Below, one piece after another: positions 35,744 through 44,106 of a stretch of 64,000 bases of DNA (its first letter is position 1; every line of letters begins with the position of its first letter). The stretch lies in assembly GCF_048820915.1 (NCBI RefSeq), contig NZ_JBMERR010000006.1, positions 124,001 through 188,000 on the forward strand, read 5' to 3'. The DNA is from Cribrihabitans_A pelagius. GTDB lineage: Bacteria > Pseudomonadota > Alphaproteobacteria > Rhodobacterales > Rhodobacteraceae. A program made the translations under genes and the position numbers. A model generated the notes under the pieces. That model did not search any database. It saw nothing but the letters and a program-made list of their open reading frames with translations, and had not been told where the DNA came from.

Positions 35744-37165
35744 ATGGACCTGCAATCCTACTACATCGGCGGCGCCTGGGTGCGGCCGCACTCGGACCGT
35801 GCCTTCCCGGTGCTGAACCCGGCGACCGAAGCGCAGACCGGTACGATTTTCCTGGCGGATGACCCCGACGTCAACGCCGCCGTTGCCGCCGCCAAGGCTG
35901 CATTCGACAGCTATTCGCGCACCACCGTGGCGGAGCGCCGCGCGCTGCTGGAGCGCCTTCTGGAGATCAGCCGCGGCCGCCGCGAGGAACTGGCGCAGGC
36001 GATCAGTACGGAGATGGGCGCGCCCATCTCCATGGCCCGCGACGCCCAGGCGGATGCCGCGATAGGCCATCTGGAAGGTGTCCTGGCCGCGATGCAGAGC
36101 CAGCCCCTGCGCGAGACCCTGTCCAACGGCGATATCCTCGTGCGTGAGCCGATCGGCGTCTGCGGGCTGATCACGCCCTGGAACTGGCCGGTCAACCAGA
36201 TTGCACTGAAGGTGCTGCCCGCGCTGGCGGCGGGGGCAACCTGCGTGCTGAAACCCTCCGAGCACACGCCGCTGTCGGCCGCGGTCTATGCGCAGATGAT
36301 CCATGATGCGGGCTTCCCGCCGGGGGTGTTCAACCTCATCCACGGCGACGGCCCCACCGCCGGCGCCGGGCTGTCCCGGCATCCGGATGTGGCGATGATG
36401 TCCTTCACCGGGTCGACCCGTGCTGGAACCGCAGTGGCCCGCGACGCCGCCGAGACGGTCAAGCGCGTCACGCTGGAGCTGGGCGGCAAGTCCCCCAACC
36501 TGGTGTTTGCCGATTGCAATCTGGAGGCGCAGGTCACCGCTTCAGTGCTGGAATGCATGTACAACACCGGCCAGAGCTGCGACGCGCCGACCCGGCTCCT
36601 GGTGGAGCGCAGCGTCTATCCGCAAGTGCTGGAGATTGCCAAGGCCGCCGCCGAAGGCCAGGCGGTGGGCGATCCGGCCCGGGAGGGCGATCACATCGGC
36701 CCGCTGTTCGACCGGCTGCAATTCGACCGGGTGCAGAGCATGATCCAGACCGGCATCGGCGAGGGCGCCGCCTTGCTTGCGGGCGGCCCCGGCCGGCCCG
36801 AGGGGTTTAAGAAGGGCTGGTACGTGCGCCCCACGGTCTTTGCCGATGTGGACAATGCCATGGCCATCGCCCAGCAGGAGATTTTCGGCCCGGTTCTGGT
36901 GATCATCCCCTTCGAGGACGAGGAAGACGCGATCCGCATCGCCAATGACACCCCCTACGGGCTTGCGGCCTATATCCAGACCGGCGATCCTGAGCGGGCC
37001 GAGCGGGTTGCGGCGCGGCTGCGGGCGGGCGCGATTCACATCAACGGCGGCGGCTTCAACTACGGCTCGCCCTTTGGCGGCTACAAGCAGTCCGGCAACG
37101 GCCGCGAGGGCGGGCTGCTGGGGCTGGAGGACTACCAGGAAGTGAAGACGCTGCACTTCGGCTGA
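35744..37165 (+). CDS. Aldehyde dehydrogenase family protein
   Basis: A 473-residue NAD(P)-dependent aldehyde dehydrogenase. Seen: LITPWNWPVNQIALKVLPAL in the nucleotide-binding region, FTGSTRAG, catalytic Glu in LELGGKSPN, catalytic Cys in YNTGQSCDAPTRL and the C-terminal FGGYKQSGNGREGG. ATG 35744 has AAGGGAGAAAG a few bases upstream. It is convergent with the AraC gene that flanks the amine dehydrogenase operon (25 bases between stops) and may share its physiology, but no operon link exists. Substrate unknown. Confidence 0.93.
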   Translation: MDLQSYYIGGAWVRPHSDRAFPVLNPATEAQTGTIFLADDPDVNAAVAAAKAAFDSYSRTTVAERRALLERLLEISRGRREELAQAISTEMGAPISMARDAQADAAIGHLEGVLAAMQSQPLRETLSNGDILVREPIGVCGLITPWNWPVNQIALKVLPALAAGATCVLKPSEHTPLSAAVYAQMIHDAGFPPGVFNLIHGDGPTAGAGLSRHPDVAMMSFTGSTRAGTAVARDAAETVKRVTLELGGKSPNLVFADCNLEAQVTASVLECMYNTGQSCDAPTRLLVERSVYPQVLEIAKAAAEGQAVGDPAREGDHIGPLFDRLQFDRVQSMIQTGIGEGAALLAGGPGRPEGFKKGWYVRPTVFADVDNAMAIAQQEIFGPVLVIIPFEDEEDAIRIANDTPYGLAAYIQTGDPERAERVAARLRAGAIHINGGGFNYGSPFGGYKQSGNGREGGLLGLEDYQEVKTLHFG

Positions 37166-37190
37166 AACCCGCGGGCTCCGGCCCGGATTG

Positions 37191-38240
37191 TCACCTGACA
37201 CAGGCCTCCCCGGCAGGCGCAGCGGCCGGGGCCCGTGCCAGCCCCGCGCGGTACTGCGCCGGGGTGGTGCCGGTCTGCTTCTTGAAGGCGCGCTCGAAGG
37301 CCGACAACTCGGAATAGCCAAGCCGGGCCGCGGTGTCTTCCAGGCGGCTGCCCGGCGCGGCCAGCAGGCGCTTGGCGAGCTCCATGCGGCACTCCGCCAG
37401 CACTGCGGAAAACCGGGTTTCCTCCTCCGCCAGCCGCCGCCGCAGCGTGCGCCGCGACATTCCCAGCGCGGCGGCGACCTCTGTCTGGTCCGGCGCCGCG
37501 CTGCCCAGCCGGTTCAGCACGGCCCGGCGCACCTGCACCGCCACCGGCACCGCGCGCTCGCACTGGCGCGCGAGCCGTTCCAGCACCTGGGAGGCATCGC
37601 GGAAACGGCCGCTCTCCGCGCGGGCCAGCGGCCGCGACAAGAGTCCCTCGGCAAAGGTGAAACTGTTGGCCGGCGCATCGTGGCTGATCAGGCAGCGCGG
37701 CCCGGCGCGAAAGGACCCGGTGAGAGGCCCGGGGCCATGTTCCAGCGTCATCTGCCCGGGCCGCCAGTCCGGACCGGCTGCGGCGGCGACCAGCTTGTGC
37801 AGCACCGCCAGCGTCAGTTCGGCGTCCTGCCGGCGCGGCCAGATATTGGGGTCGAGGATGCGGTAGGCGACCGTCACGCTGCCGCCGTCCACTTGGATCT
37901 TCAGCTCTGAATCGCTCTGCACCATGGCAAAGGCGTTCTGAAACAGCATCAGCGCCGCGCCCAGCGTTGGCGCCTCCTGAATCGCGTGGCCCAGCTGGCC
38001 GAGGTTGCGCAGGTCAAACACTGTGCCCGCCCGCCAGCCGAAATCCGGCAGGTTCAGCGCCTCCGACGCCGCTTCGCAGAACTGCACGAAGGTCCTGAGC
38101 CCGATCTCGCCCTCCGCCACCCCCGCTGCCATGCCCGCGCGCCGCTGGATCGCGGTGAGGTCGCCGTCGAGCACCTGCACGACGCGGATCGGATCACAAA
38201 GGGTCGAGGCCTGGATACGGGGCTGGTAGATCTGCTGCAT
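37191..38240 (-). CDS. AraC family regulator with arabinose-operon-type N-terminal domain (OruR/ArgR-like)
   Basis: A 349-residue regulator. The N-terminal ~190 residues are of the Arabinose_bd type found in OruR-like proteins; the C-terminal AraC/XylS domain has two helix-turn-helices, first around VAAALGMSRRTLRRRLAEE and second around DTAARLGYSELSAFERAFKKQTG. ATG 38240 is chosen over an upstream TTG because GGGAA precedes it. It is divergent from qhpG, and the shared promoter holds four helically phased TGTCCGGAA-like repeats. It may act on the amine dehydrogenase operon, on its own gene, or on the aldehyde dehydrogenase downstream; the operon also has its own regulator gene, qhpR. Confidence 0.9.
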   Translation of the reverse strand: MQQIYQPRIQASTLCDPIRVVQVLDGDLTAIQRRAGMAAGVAEGEIGLRTFVQFCEAASEALNLPDFGWRAGTVFDLRNLGQLGHAIQEAPTLGAALMLFQNAFAMVQSDSELKIQVDGGSVTVAYRILDPNIWPRRQDAELTLAVLHKLVAAAAGPDWRPGQMTLEHGPGPLTGSFRAGPRCLISHDAPANSFTFAEGLLSRPLARAESGRFRDASQVLERLARQCERAVPVAVQVRRAVLNRLGSAAPDQTEVAAALGMSRRTLRRRLAEEETRFSAVLAECRMELAKRLLAAPGSRLEDTAARLGYSELSAFERAFKKQTGTTPAQYRAGLARAPAAAPAGEACVR

Positions 38241-38331
38241 GGCTGCGTTTCCCAAGGTTGACGCAGGGTAGCTTGTGCTCTGCTGCAAATCCTAATCTTT
38301 TGTGGCACCCGGGCTTGCGGGCGGCGGACTC

Positions 38332-38370
38332 TGTCCGGAAATGTCGGAACATTGTCCGGAAGTGTCCGCG
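38332..38370 (+). promoter_or_regulatory. Four phased direct repeats, probable AraC-type operator of the qhp operon
   Basis: TGTCCGGAA at 38332, TGTCGGAA at 38342, TGTCCGGAA at 38353 and a partial TGTCCGCG at 38363 recur every 10-11 bases, that is once per helical turn on one face of the DNA. The two perfect copies are 21 bases apart, the spacing typical of AraC/XylS-type direct-repeat operators. They lie 34-72 bases before the qhpG start. Binding by QhpR or the divergent AraC protein is inferred. Confidence 0.6.
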
Positions 38371-38403
38371 ATCTGCGGGCCAGGGCGGCGTCATGCTTGC
38401 GGG

Positions 38404-39726
38404 ATGATGCGCGACGGCAAACTTTTCGACATAGCGATTGCAGGCGCGGGCCCTGCCGGTTCGGTGGCGGCCACGCTGCTGGCGCGGGCGGGGTTCCGGG
38501 TCGCGCTGGCAGGGCTCCTGCCGCGCTGCGAGCGGATCGAAGGCCTGGCGCCGCGCGTCGTAGAGGTGCTGCGCACTCAGGGCTTGCCGGTGGAGGGCGT
38601 CTCCCCGGCCTGCCGCCGGGAGGTTCGCTGGGGTGCGCTCTCCGGCCGCCGCAATCTCGAGCATCTGACCGACCGCGCCCGCTTTGATGCCGCCTTGCAA
38701 CAAGCCGCCGGGGAGACGGGCGTCACCGTGCTGGAGCGCCCGGTCGCGCGGGTGCAGCCGGAGCGCGGCCGCATCCTGCTGGCGGGCGGGGATACGCTGG
38801 AGGCCGGCCTATTGTTCGAGGCGCGCGGCCGCCGTGCGCCGCGCATGGCGGGGGGTTTGCAGGGGCCGGCGACTCTGGCGGTGACCGGTCTGCTGACCGC
38901 CCCGCAGGGGACCGCCCTGGCCGCGCGGGTGGAAGCCCGGGACGAGGGCTGGCTGTGGATCGCCGATCTGGGCGATGGCACGCGCTGGGTGCAGGCCGCG
39001 GGGGATGCGCCACAGGCGGCGCGCGATGGCACGGCGCGGGTTGCTGCGCTCTGGCAGGCCGTGGCGGGGGAAAACCTGCCCTTGCCGCAGGCGCCGCAAG
39101 TGCGTGCCGTTGCCCCGCGCCTCACCGCGCCGCAGTTCGATCCGCGCTGCCCGCGGCTTGGCGATGCCGCGGTGGCGCTGGATCCGCTGTCCGGGCACGG
39201 CATGTTCTGGGCGGTTTCCTCGGCGCTGATGGCGGTGCCGGTGGCGCGCGCGCTGCTGGCAGGGCAGGCGGACCTGGCGCGGGATTTCTACCTGAACCGG
39301 GTGCGGAGCACGTTCTGGCGGCAGTCCCGGGTCGGGCGTGACTTCTACCGGTCTGCGGGGGAGGGCGGGGCCTTCTGGCAGCGCCGCGGCACCTGGCCCG
39401 ACGATGCCCCGGCACATGATCCCGGCACCGAACCGCATCTCGCCCGCCGCGTCACTGTCGTCGATGGCCGCCTGGAGCGGCGCGAGGTGCTGATCACCGC
39501 GCAGGATCCAAGCGGTGCGGGTTTTGTCTTCGGGCAGGAGATCGCGCCCCTCCTGCGCCGCCTCGGCGCCGGCCGGTTGCCGCCCGCAGACTGCTTCCGC
39601 GCCGCCTTCGCGCCAGAACTGCCGGAACCGCTGGCCCGCAACCTGCACCAATGGCTGCTGTCGCGCGGCCTGGGGCAGCCCGGCGCCCTCAAGAAACTCA
39701 GCCACGACAGGGAGTACGAAGCATGA
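38404..39726 (+). CDS. qhpG: QhpG, FAD-dependent tryptophan monooxygenase for amine dehydrogenase maturation
   Basis: A 440-residue flavin monooxygenase with the Rossmann dinucleotide motif AIAGAGPAGSVAA (residues 12-24) and the FAD-contact segment LGDAAVALDPLSGHG. In Paracoccus QhpG dihydroxylates the tryptophan of the gamma subunit that becomes cysteine tryptophylquinone. The start is ATG 38404 (or 38407); a longer frame from 38302 would overlap the operator repeats and push the Rossmann motif inward. The stop overlaps qhpA (ATGA). In this locus qhpG is the first gene of the operon, upstream of qhpA. Confidence 0.88.
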   Translation: MMRDGKLFDIAIAGAGPAGSVAATLLARAGFRVALAGLLPRCERIEGLAPRVVEVLRTQGLPVEGVSPACRREVRWGALSGRRNLEHLTDRARFDAALQQAAGETGVTVLERPVARVQPERGRILLAGGDTLEAGLLFEARGRRAPRMAGGLQGPATLAVTGLLTAPQGTALAARVEARDEGWLWIADLGDGTRWVQAAGDAPQAARDGTARVAALWQAVAGENLPLPQAPQVRAVAPRLTAPQFDPRCPRLGDAAVALDPLSGHGMFWAVSSALMAVPVARALLAGQADLARDFYLNRVRSTFWRQSRVGRDFYRSAGEGGAFWQRRGTWPDDAPAHDPGTEPHLARRVTVVDGRLERREVLITAQDPSGAGFVFGQEIAPLLRRLGAGRLPPADCFRAAFAPELPEPLARNLHQWLLSRGLGQPGALKKLSHDREYEA

Positions 39727-41246
39727 GACGAGCCACCGGCGGCCTTGCGGCCGCGATACTGACGGCGCTTGCCGGCGCCCCGGCCGGCGCCAGCGAGGCG
39801 CTGGTCGGGGAGATCTGCGCAGGCTGCCACACCGCGGGCGAAGACGGCACTCTCAGCCGGATCAGCGGTCAGCGCAAGACGCCCGAGGGCTGGATGATGA
39901 CGGTTTGGCGGATGCAGGACGCGCATGGGGTGGAGCTGACGCCGGAGGAACGCCGCTCCATCGTGCAATACCTGTCGGACACGCAGGGGCTGGCGCCTGC
40001 CGAGACCGAGGGCCTGCGTTATGGGCTGGAGAAGGACCCCAACGCGCAGGAGGCGTTCGACGAGCCCTTTGCGTCCATGTGCGCGCGCTGCCACACCGGC
40101 GCCCGCGCCCTGCTGCAGCGGCGCACGCCGGAGGAATGGGCGCTGCATATGGAGTTCCACGTCGGCCACTTCCCGACCATCGAATACCAGGCGCTTGGCC
40201 GTGACCGCGAGTGGTACCGCATCGCGAAGGAAGAGATCGCGCCCTATCTGGCCGAGACAAACGGGCTGGACATGGACGCCTGGCAGGCGTGGCAGGCGCA
40301 GGAGAAGCAGCCCGTGGCGGGCGACTGGGTCGTGCTGACCGAGCTGCCGGGACTGGGCGAAGCCTATGGCAGCCTGTCGGTCACCGGCAGCGCCTCGCCC
40401 TTCGAGGTCAGCGGCGAGATGGTCACGGCGGATGGCAGCAGCCACGCGGTGAGCGGCAGCATGAACCTCTACTCGGGCTTCGAATGGCGCGCCAATCTGG
40501 AGATGGCGGGCAAAACCTACCGGCAGATCCTTGCGCTATCCGAAGACGGCAACGCATTGACTGGGAGACAGTTCGAGCGCGACAACGATGCGCTTGGCGC
40601 CCCTCTCACGGGTCTTCGCGCAGGGCAGGGGGCCGCGATCCTCGGCACCGTGCCGTCCGCCCTCCCGGCCGGTGCGGGTGAGGTGCAGGTGGTCGGCACC
40701 GGTCTGGACGCGCTTCAAGCCGAGGGTGCGGAGGCCACGGCCAACGGCTTCGGCGCGTGGCTGGCGCTGGAGACCAGCGGCAACGGCGTGGTGGAATTTT
40801 CCGCCGGAGACGCCGCGGGGCAGGTCGCTTTTTACGACAGCATCGACGCGATCAAGGTGGAGCCCGCCTTCACCATCGCCCGGGTCGGCGGGGGCGGCGG
40901 TGCGGGGCCGGATGCGGTGCCTGCGCATTTCAAGGCCATCGGGTTCTGGAATGGTCCCGATGGCGAGGCGGGCACAGAGGACGACGTGCGCGTCGGCGCG
41001 ATCCCGGCAAGCTGGTCGGTCATCAACGCGCATGAACACGCGGCCGCGATGCGGGACGCGCATTTTGCGGGCGGCATCGACGCCAGCGGCATCTTCACCC
41101 CCGCTGCGGCCGGCCCCAACCCGGAGCGCAAGTTCAGCACCAACAACGCGGGCGAGCTGAAGGTCGTGGCCGAAGCCATGGGCGCAACCGCGGAGGCGAT
41201 GCTGATCGTCACCGTGCAGCGCTTCATCGACCCGCCGATCCGCTGA
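39723..41246 (+). CDS. qhpA: Quinohemoprotein amine dehydrogenase alpha subunit (diheme)
   Basis: A 507-residue periplasmic subunit with signal peptide (about residues 1-23, ending in GAPAGAS). Two c-type heme sites are seen, CAGCH (C32, C35, H36) and CARCH (C120, C123, H124). The rest forms the beta-barrel/Ig-like domains of the ~60-kDa alpha chain. It passes electrons from the quinone cofactor of the gamma subunit to an external cytochrome or blue copper protein. It is coupled to qhpG by ATGA and followed after 14 bases by qhpD with AAGGAGG upstream. Confidence 0.95.
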   Translation: MRRATGGLAAAILTALAGAPAGASEALVGEICAGCHTAGEDGTLSRISGQRKTPEGWMMTVWRMQDAHGVELTPEERRSIVQYLSDTQGLAPAETEGLRYGLEKDPNAQEAFDEPFASMCARCHTGARALLQRRTPEEWALHMEFHVGHFPTIEYQALGRDREWYRIAKEEIAPYLAETNGLDMDAWQAWQAQEKQPVAGDWVVLTELPGLGEAYGSLSVTGSASPFEVSGEMVTADGSSHAVSGSMNLYSGFEWRANLEMAGKTYRQILALSEDGNALTGRQFERDNDALGAPLTGLRAGQGAAILGTVPSALPAGAGEVQVVGTGLDALQAEGAEATANGFGAWLALETSGNGVVEFSAGDAAGQVAFYDSIDAIKVEPAFTIARVGGGGGAGPDAVPAHFKAIGFWNGPDGEAGTEDDVRVGAIPASWSVINAHEHAAAMRDAHFAGGIDASGIFTPAAAGPNPERKFSTNNAGELKVVAEAMGATAEAMLIVTVQRFIDPPIR

Positions 41247-41260
41247 AGGAGGACCGAAGC

Positions 41261-42694
41261 ATGAAAGACTTTCATTATCAGGCGGCCAACGCCCACCGGG
41301 TCAGCACCCCGGACACCGGCCGCGAGGTGCTGTTCCATGTGCCCACCACCTCGATCTTTGAAATGGACCCGGCCGACCGCGACCTCTTGGACTTCGCCGC
41401 CAGCGAAGGCGCCTTCTCCGCGGCGGAGTTCGACGCCCGCTTCCGGGATCAGCCCGGCATGGCCGAGCGGCTCGACGGGATGGTGCGGCTCGACATCATC
41501 AGCGACGGCCGTCCTCTGCGCCCCGAGCGGCCGCCGATCGAGCTGGAGACCTTCCCGCTCACCACGGTGGTGCTGAACGTCAACACCGGCTGCAACCTGG
41601 CCTGTTCCTACTGCTACAAGGAGGACCTCGCGGTGCCCTCGAAAGGCCGCAAGATGGGGTTTGAGACGGCGGTGAAATCGGTCGAGCTGCTGCTTGCCGA
41701 AAACCCCGGCCGCGACAGCTACAACATCGTCTTTTTCGGCGGTGAGCCTCTGTCCAACCTGCCGCTAATCCGGGAGGTGGTGGACTGGGCCGAGCCGCAT
41801 TTCGCGGCGCTTGGCGCAAAGGTGAACTTCAGCCTGACCACCAATGCGACCCTGCTGAACGAGGAGATCATCGGCTGGCTGGATGCGCACCGGTTCGGAC
41901 TGACCGTTTCGATGGACGGGCCGAAGGCGCAGCATGACCTCAACCGCAAGACCGTGGGCGGCAAGGGCACCTACGACACCGTCGCCGCCAAGGCGCGGCT
42001 CTTGCTGTCGCGCTACAAGTCAAAGCCGGTCGGCGCGCGCGTCACCCTGACCGCGGGCGTCACCCAGATCGTGGAGATATGGGACCATCTGATCAACGAT
42101 CTGGGCTTTGCCGAGGTCGGCTTCTCGCCCGTGACCTCAGGCGAGATGGATGCGTTCAACCTCAACGGCCAGGAGCTGCTCGACGTTTTCGAGGGCATGA
42201 AGACGCTGGGTCGCCTCTACGTCGAAGAGGCGCTGAACGGCCGCAACATCGGCTTCTCCAACATGCACCAGATGATGAACGACCTCTACGAGGGCCGCTC
42301 CAAGGCGCTGCCCTGCGGCGCGGGCGTCGGCATGGTGGCGGTGAACCATGATGGAGTGGTGGACCTCTGCCACCGCTTCACCGGTTCGGGGATGGAGAGC
42401 TTCGGCACCGTGGACGAGGGGCTGAAGCGCGAGGAACTGGCCGCGTTCATCAAGAGCCGCTCGGACCGCACTGCAAAGGGTTGCGCCACCTGCCGCATTC
42501 GCAACCTGTGCGCGGGCGGCTGCTACCACGAAAGCTACGCGCATTTCAGCGATCCCTTGATGCCCACCTATCACTACTGCGACCTGATGCGCGACTGGAT
42601 TGATTTCGGCGTGGCCGCCTATGCCCGCCTGATCGCCGCAGCACCGCAGTTCTTCCACAGCCATGTATCGCCAAGGAGGGCGTTCGGAAAATGA
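41261..42694 (+). CDS. qhpD: QhpD, radical SAM enzyme forming thioether crosslinks in QhpC
   Basis: A 477-residue radical SAM protein. The SAM-binding [4Fe-4S] ligands are C111, C115 and C118 (TGCNLACSYCYK), and GGEP follows as the SAM-binding motif. A SPASM-type C-terminal domain has Cys at DLCHRF, KGCATCRIRNLCAGGC and YHYC. In Paracoccus this enzyme installs the intrapeptide Cys-to-Asp/Glu thioethers of the gamma subunit before export. Overlaps qhpC by four bases, which suggests co-translational delivery of the substrate peptide. Confidence 0.96.
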   Translation: MKDFHYQAANAHRVSTPDTGREVLFHVPTTSIFEMDPADRDLLDFAASEGAFSAAEFDARFRDQPGMAERLDGMVRLDIISDGRPLRPERPPIELETFPLTTVVLNVNTGCNLACSYCYKEDLAVPSKGRKMGFETAVKSVELLLAENPGRDSYNIVFFGGEPLSNLPLIREVVDWAEPHFAALGAKVNFSLTTNATLLNEEIIGWLDAHRFGLTVSMDGPKAQHDLNRKTVGGKGTYDTVAAKARLLLSRYKSKPVGARVTLTAGVTQIVEIWDHLINDLGFAEVGFSPVTSGEMDAFNLNGQELLDVFEGMKTLGRLYVEEALNGRNIGFSNMHQMMNDLYEGRSKALPCGAGVGMVAVNHDGVVDLCHRFTGSGMESFGTVDEGLKREELAAFIKSRSDRTAKGCATCRIRNLCAGGCYHESYAHFSDPLMPTYHYCDLMRDWIDFGVAAYARLIAAAPQFFHSHVSPRRAFGK

Positions 42695-43014
42695 AGCCGC
42701 TCAACCAGAAAGCAGAACGTGTTCAGGAGGCCGCCGCCAGCGGCCAGATGGAGGAGGTGCGCGCGATGCAGACCGTGACCGCGGGCTGCGCCACCACCTT
42801 CGATCCCGGCTGGGAGGTCGACCCCTTCGGCGGTGTCGCCGCGCTGTGCCAGCCGATGGAGGCGGACCTTTACGGCTGCTCCGACCCCTGCTGGTGGCCC
42901 GCGCAGGTGCCCGACATCATGGTCGGCCATCAGGACTGGGACGAAAACGCCCCCAATGCCGCCCGCGACTGGCGCGCCCTGGGCAGCACCTACCCCAAAG
43001 ACGCCGAAACCTGA
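42691..43014 (+). CDS. qhpC: Quinohemoprotein amine dehydrogenase gamma subunit precursor (CTQ-bearing)
   Basis: A 107-residue modified peptide. A leader of about 26 residues precedes a mature part of about 81. All crosslink positions known from the Paracoccus subunit are present at the right spacings: C33-E42, C53-D59 and C67-D75 for the Cys-to-acidic thioethers, and C63-W69 for the cysteine tryptophylquinone cofactor (mature numbering minus 26). The leader MKPLNQKAERVQEAAASG is hydrophilic and not a Sec signal, consistent with export by QhpF and cleavage by QhpE. This is the catalytic subunit that oxidises primary amines. Confidence 0.96.
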   Translation: MKPLNQKAERVQEAAASGQMEEVRAMQTVTAGCATTFDPGWEVDPFGGVAALCQPMEADLYGCSDPCWWPAQVPDIMVGHQDWDENAPNAARDWRALGSTYPKDAET

Positions 43015-43026
43015 GGAGCGCGCGCC

Positions 43027-44106
43027 ATGCTGAAACATCTTACTGCCTTCGCCGCCCTCATGACCGGGGCTTTGCCTGCCGCTGCGGGCGACCAGCTTGT
43101 CACGGTGGCAAGGCCCGCCAACCTTTATGTCTTCGATGCGGAGAGCCGCAGCCTGAAGACCGATTGCAATTTGAAAACCAACGTGACCCCCGGCGTCATC
43201 GCCATGTCGCCGGACAACACCATCGCCTATGTGCTGCTGAACCACTGGGAGGACGTGGCGGGCATCGAGCTCGCCACCTGCGAGACGGTGTTCCGCGCCC
43301 GCCAGTCCGGCGGCAGCATCACCCGCCGCTCGATCGCCTCGATTGCGGTCTCCAAAGACGGCACCCGGCTTTATACAGTGCGCAACCCGGTGGACAAGCA
43401 GGCGGACCGCTACAAGGTGATGGAGCCGGAGTTCGCGGTCTACGACACCGCCGCCGGGCTGGAGGCCGAGCCGCTGCAGCTGCACCCCGCCCCGCGCCGC
43501 GCGACTTTGCTCGCGACGGACCGGGAGGGCCAGGTCTATATCGCCGGGCACGATGTCTACCGGATGGACCCCGAAACCGGCGAATTGGGCGTGGCCATTG
43601 CCAATGCGAGCTGGGACCGGCCCGCATACAGCCCGCCCGATGTGCTCGCTTTCTGGCCCACGGGCTCGCAGAACGACGAGTTCATGCTGCTTTACACCGC
43701 GGCCAAGTTCACCGACGAAAGCCAGGAGGAACTGGCGGATTTCGTCTGGGGCTACCAGTCGGTTGATCTCACCACCGGGGAGACCGGCATCGAGGATTTC
43801 GCCTCCTTCGAAGTGCTGATGTTCTCGGGCGTGCGCTCGGCCGCGGAGCCGAAATACCTCTATGGCGTCTACACCCAGCTCTCCAAGCACGATCTGGAGA
43901 CCGGCACGCTCATCAAGCGTGTGGACCTGCCGCACACCTACTATGTGATCAACGTCTCCACCGACGGCAAGGAGCTCTACGTCGGCGGCACCAATGACGA
44001 TATTGGCGTCTACGACAGCGAAAGCCTGGAGCGGATCGGCGAGATGCGCATCCCCTCGGGCGGGGACATGTCGGTCTCCACCCTGCAGGTGATCCCGGGC
44101 GGATGA
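43027..44106 (+). CDS. qhpB: Quinohemoprotein amine dehydrogenase beta subunit
   Basis: A 359-residue periplasmic protein with a signal peptide (about residues 1-20, ending LPAAAG). The mature chain has repeated blades of a seven-bladed propeller, for example SPDNTIAYVLLNHWED, SKDGTRLYTVRNPVD and STDGKELYVGGTNDD. The beta chain covers the gamma subunit in the mature enzyme. It follows qhpC by 12 bases and overlaps qhpF by four. Confidence 0.95.
   Translation: MLKHLTAFAALMTGALPAAAGDQLVTVARPANLYVFDAESRSLKTDCNLKTNVTPGVIAMSPDNTIAYVLLNHWEDVAGIELATCETVFRARQSGGSITRRSIASIAVSKDGTRLYTVRNPVDKQADRYKVMEPEFAVYDTAAGLEAEPLQLHPAPRRATLLATDREGQVYIAGHDVYRMDPETGELGVAIANASWDRPAYSPPDVLAFWPTGSQNDEFMLLYTAAKFTDESQEELADFVWGYQSVDLTTGETGIEDFASFEVLMFSGVRSAAEPKYLYGVYTQLSKHDLETGTLIKRVDLPHTYYVINVSTDGKELYVGGTNDDIGVYDSESLERIGEMRIPSGGDMSVSTLQVIPGG

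Noticed and set aside
38302..38403. Upstream extension of qhpG to ATG 38302
   Set aside because: It would overlap the phased operator repeats and place the FAD motif about 45 residues in; family proteins start close to that motif.
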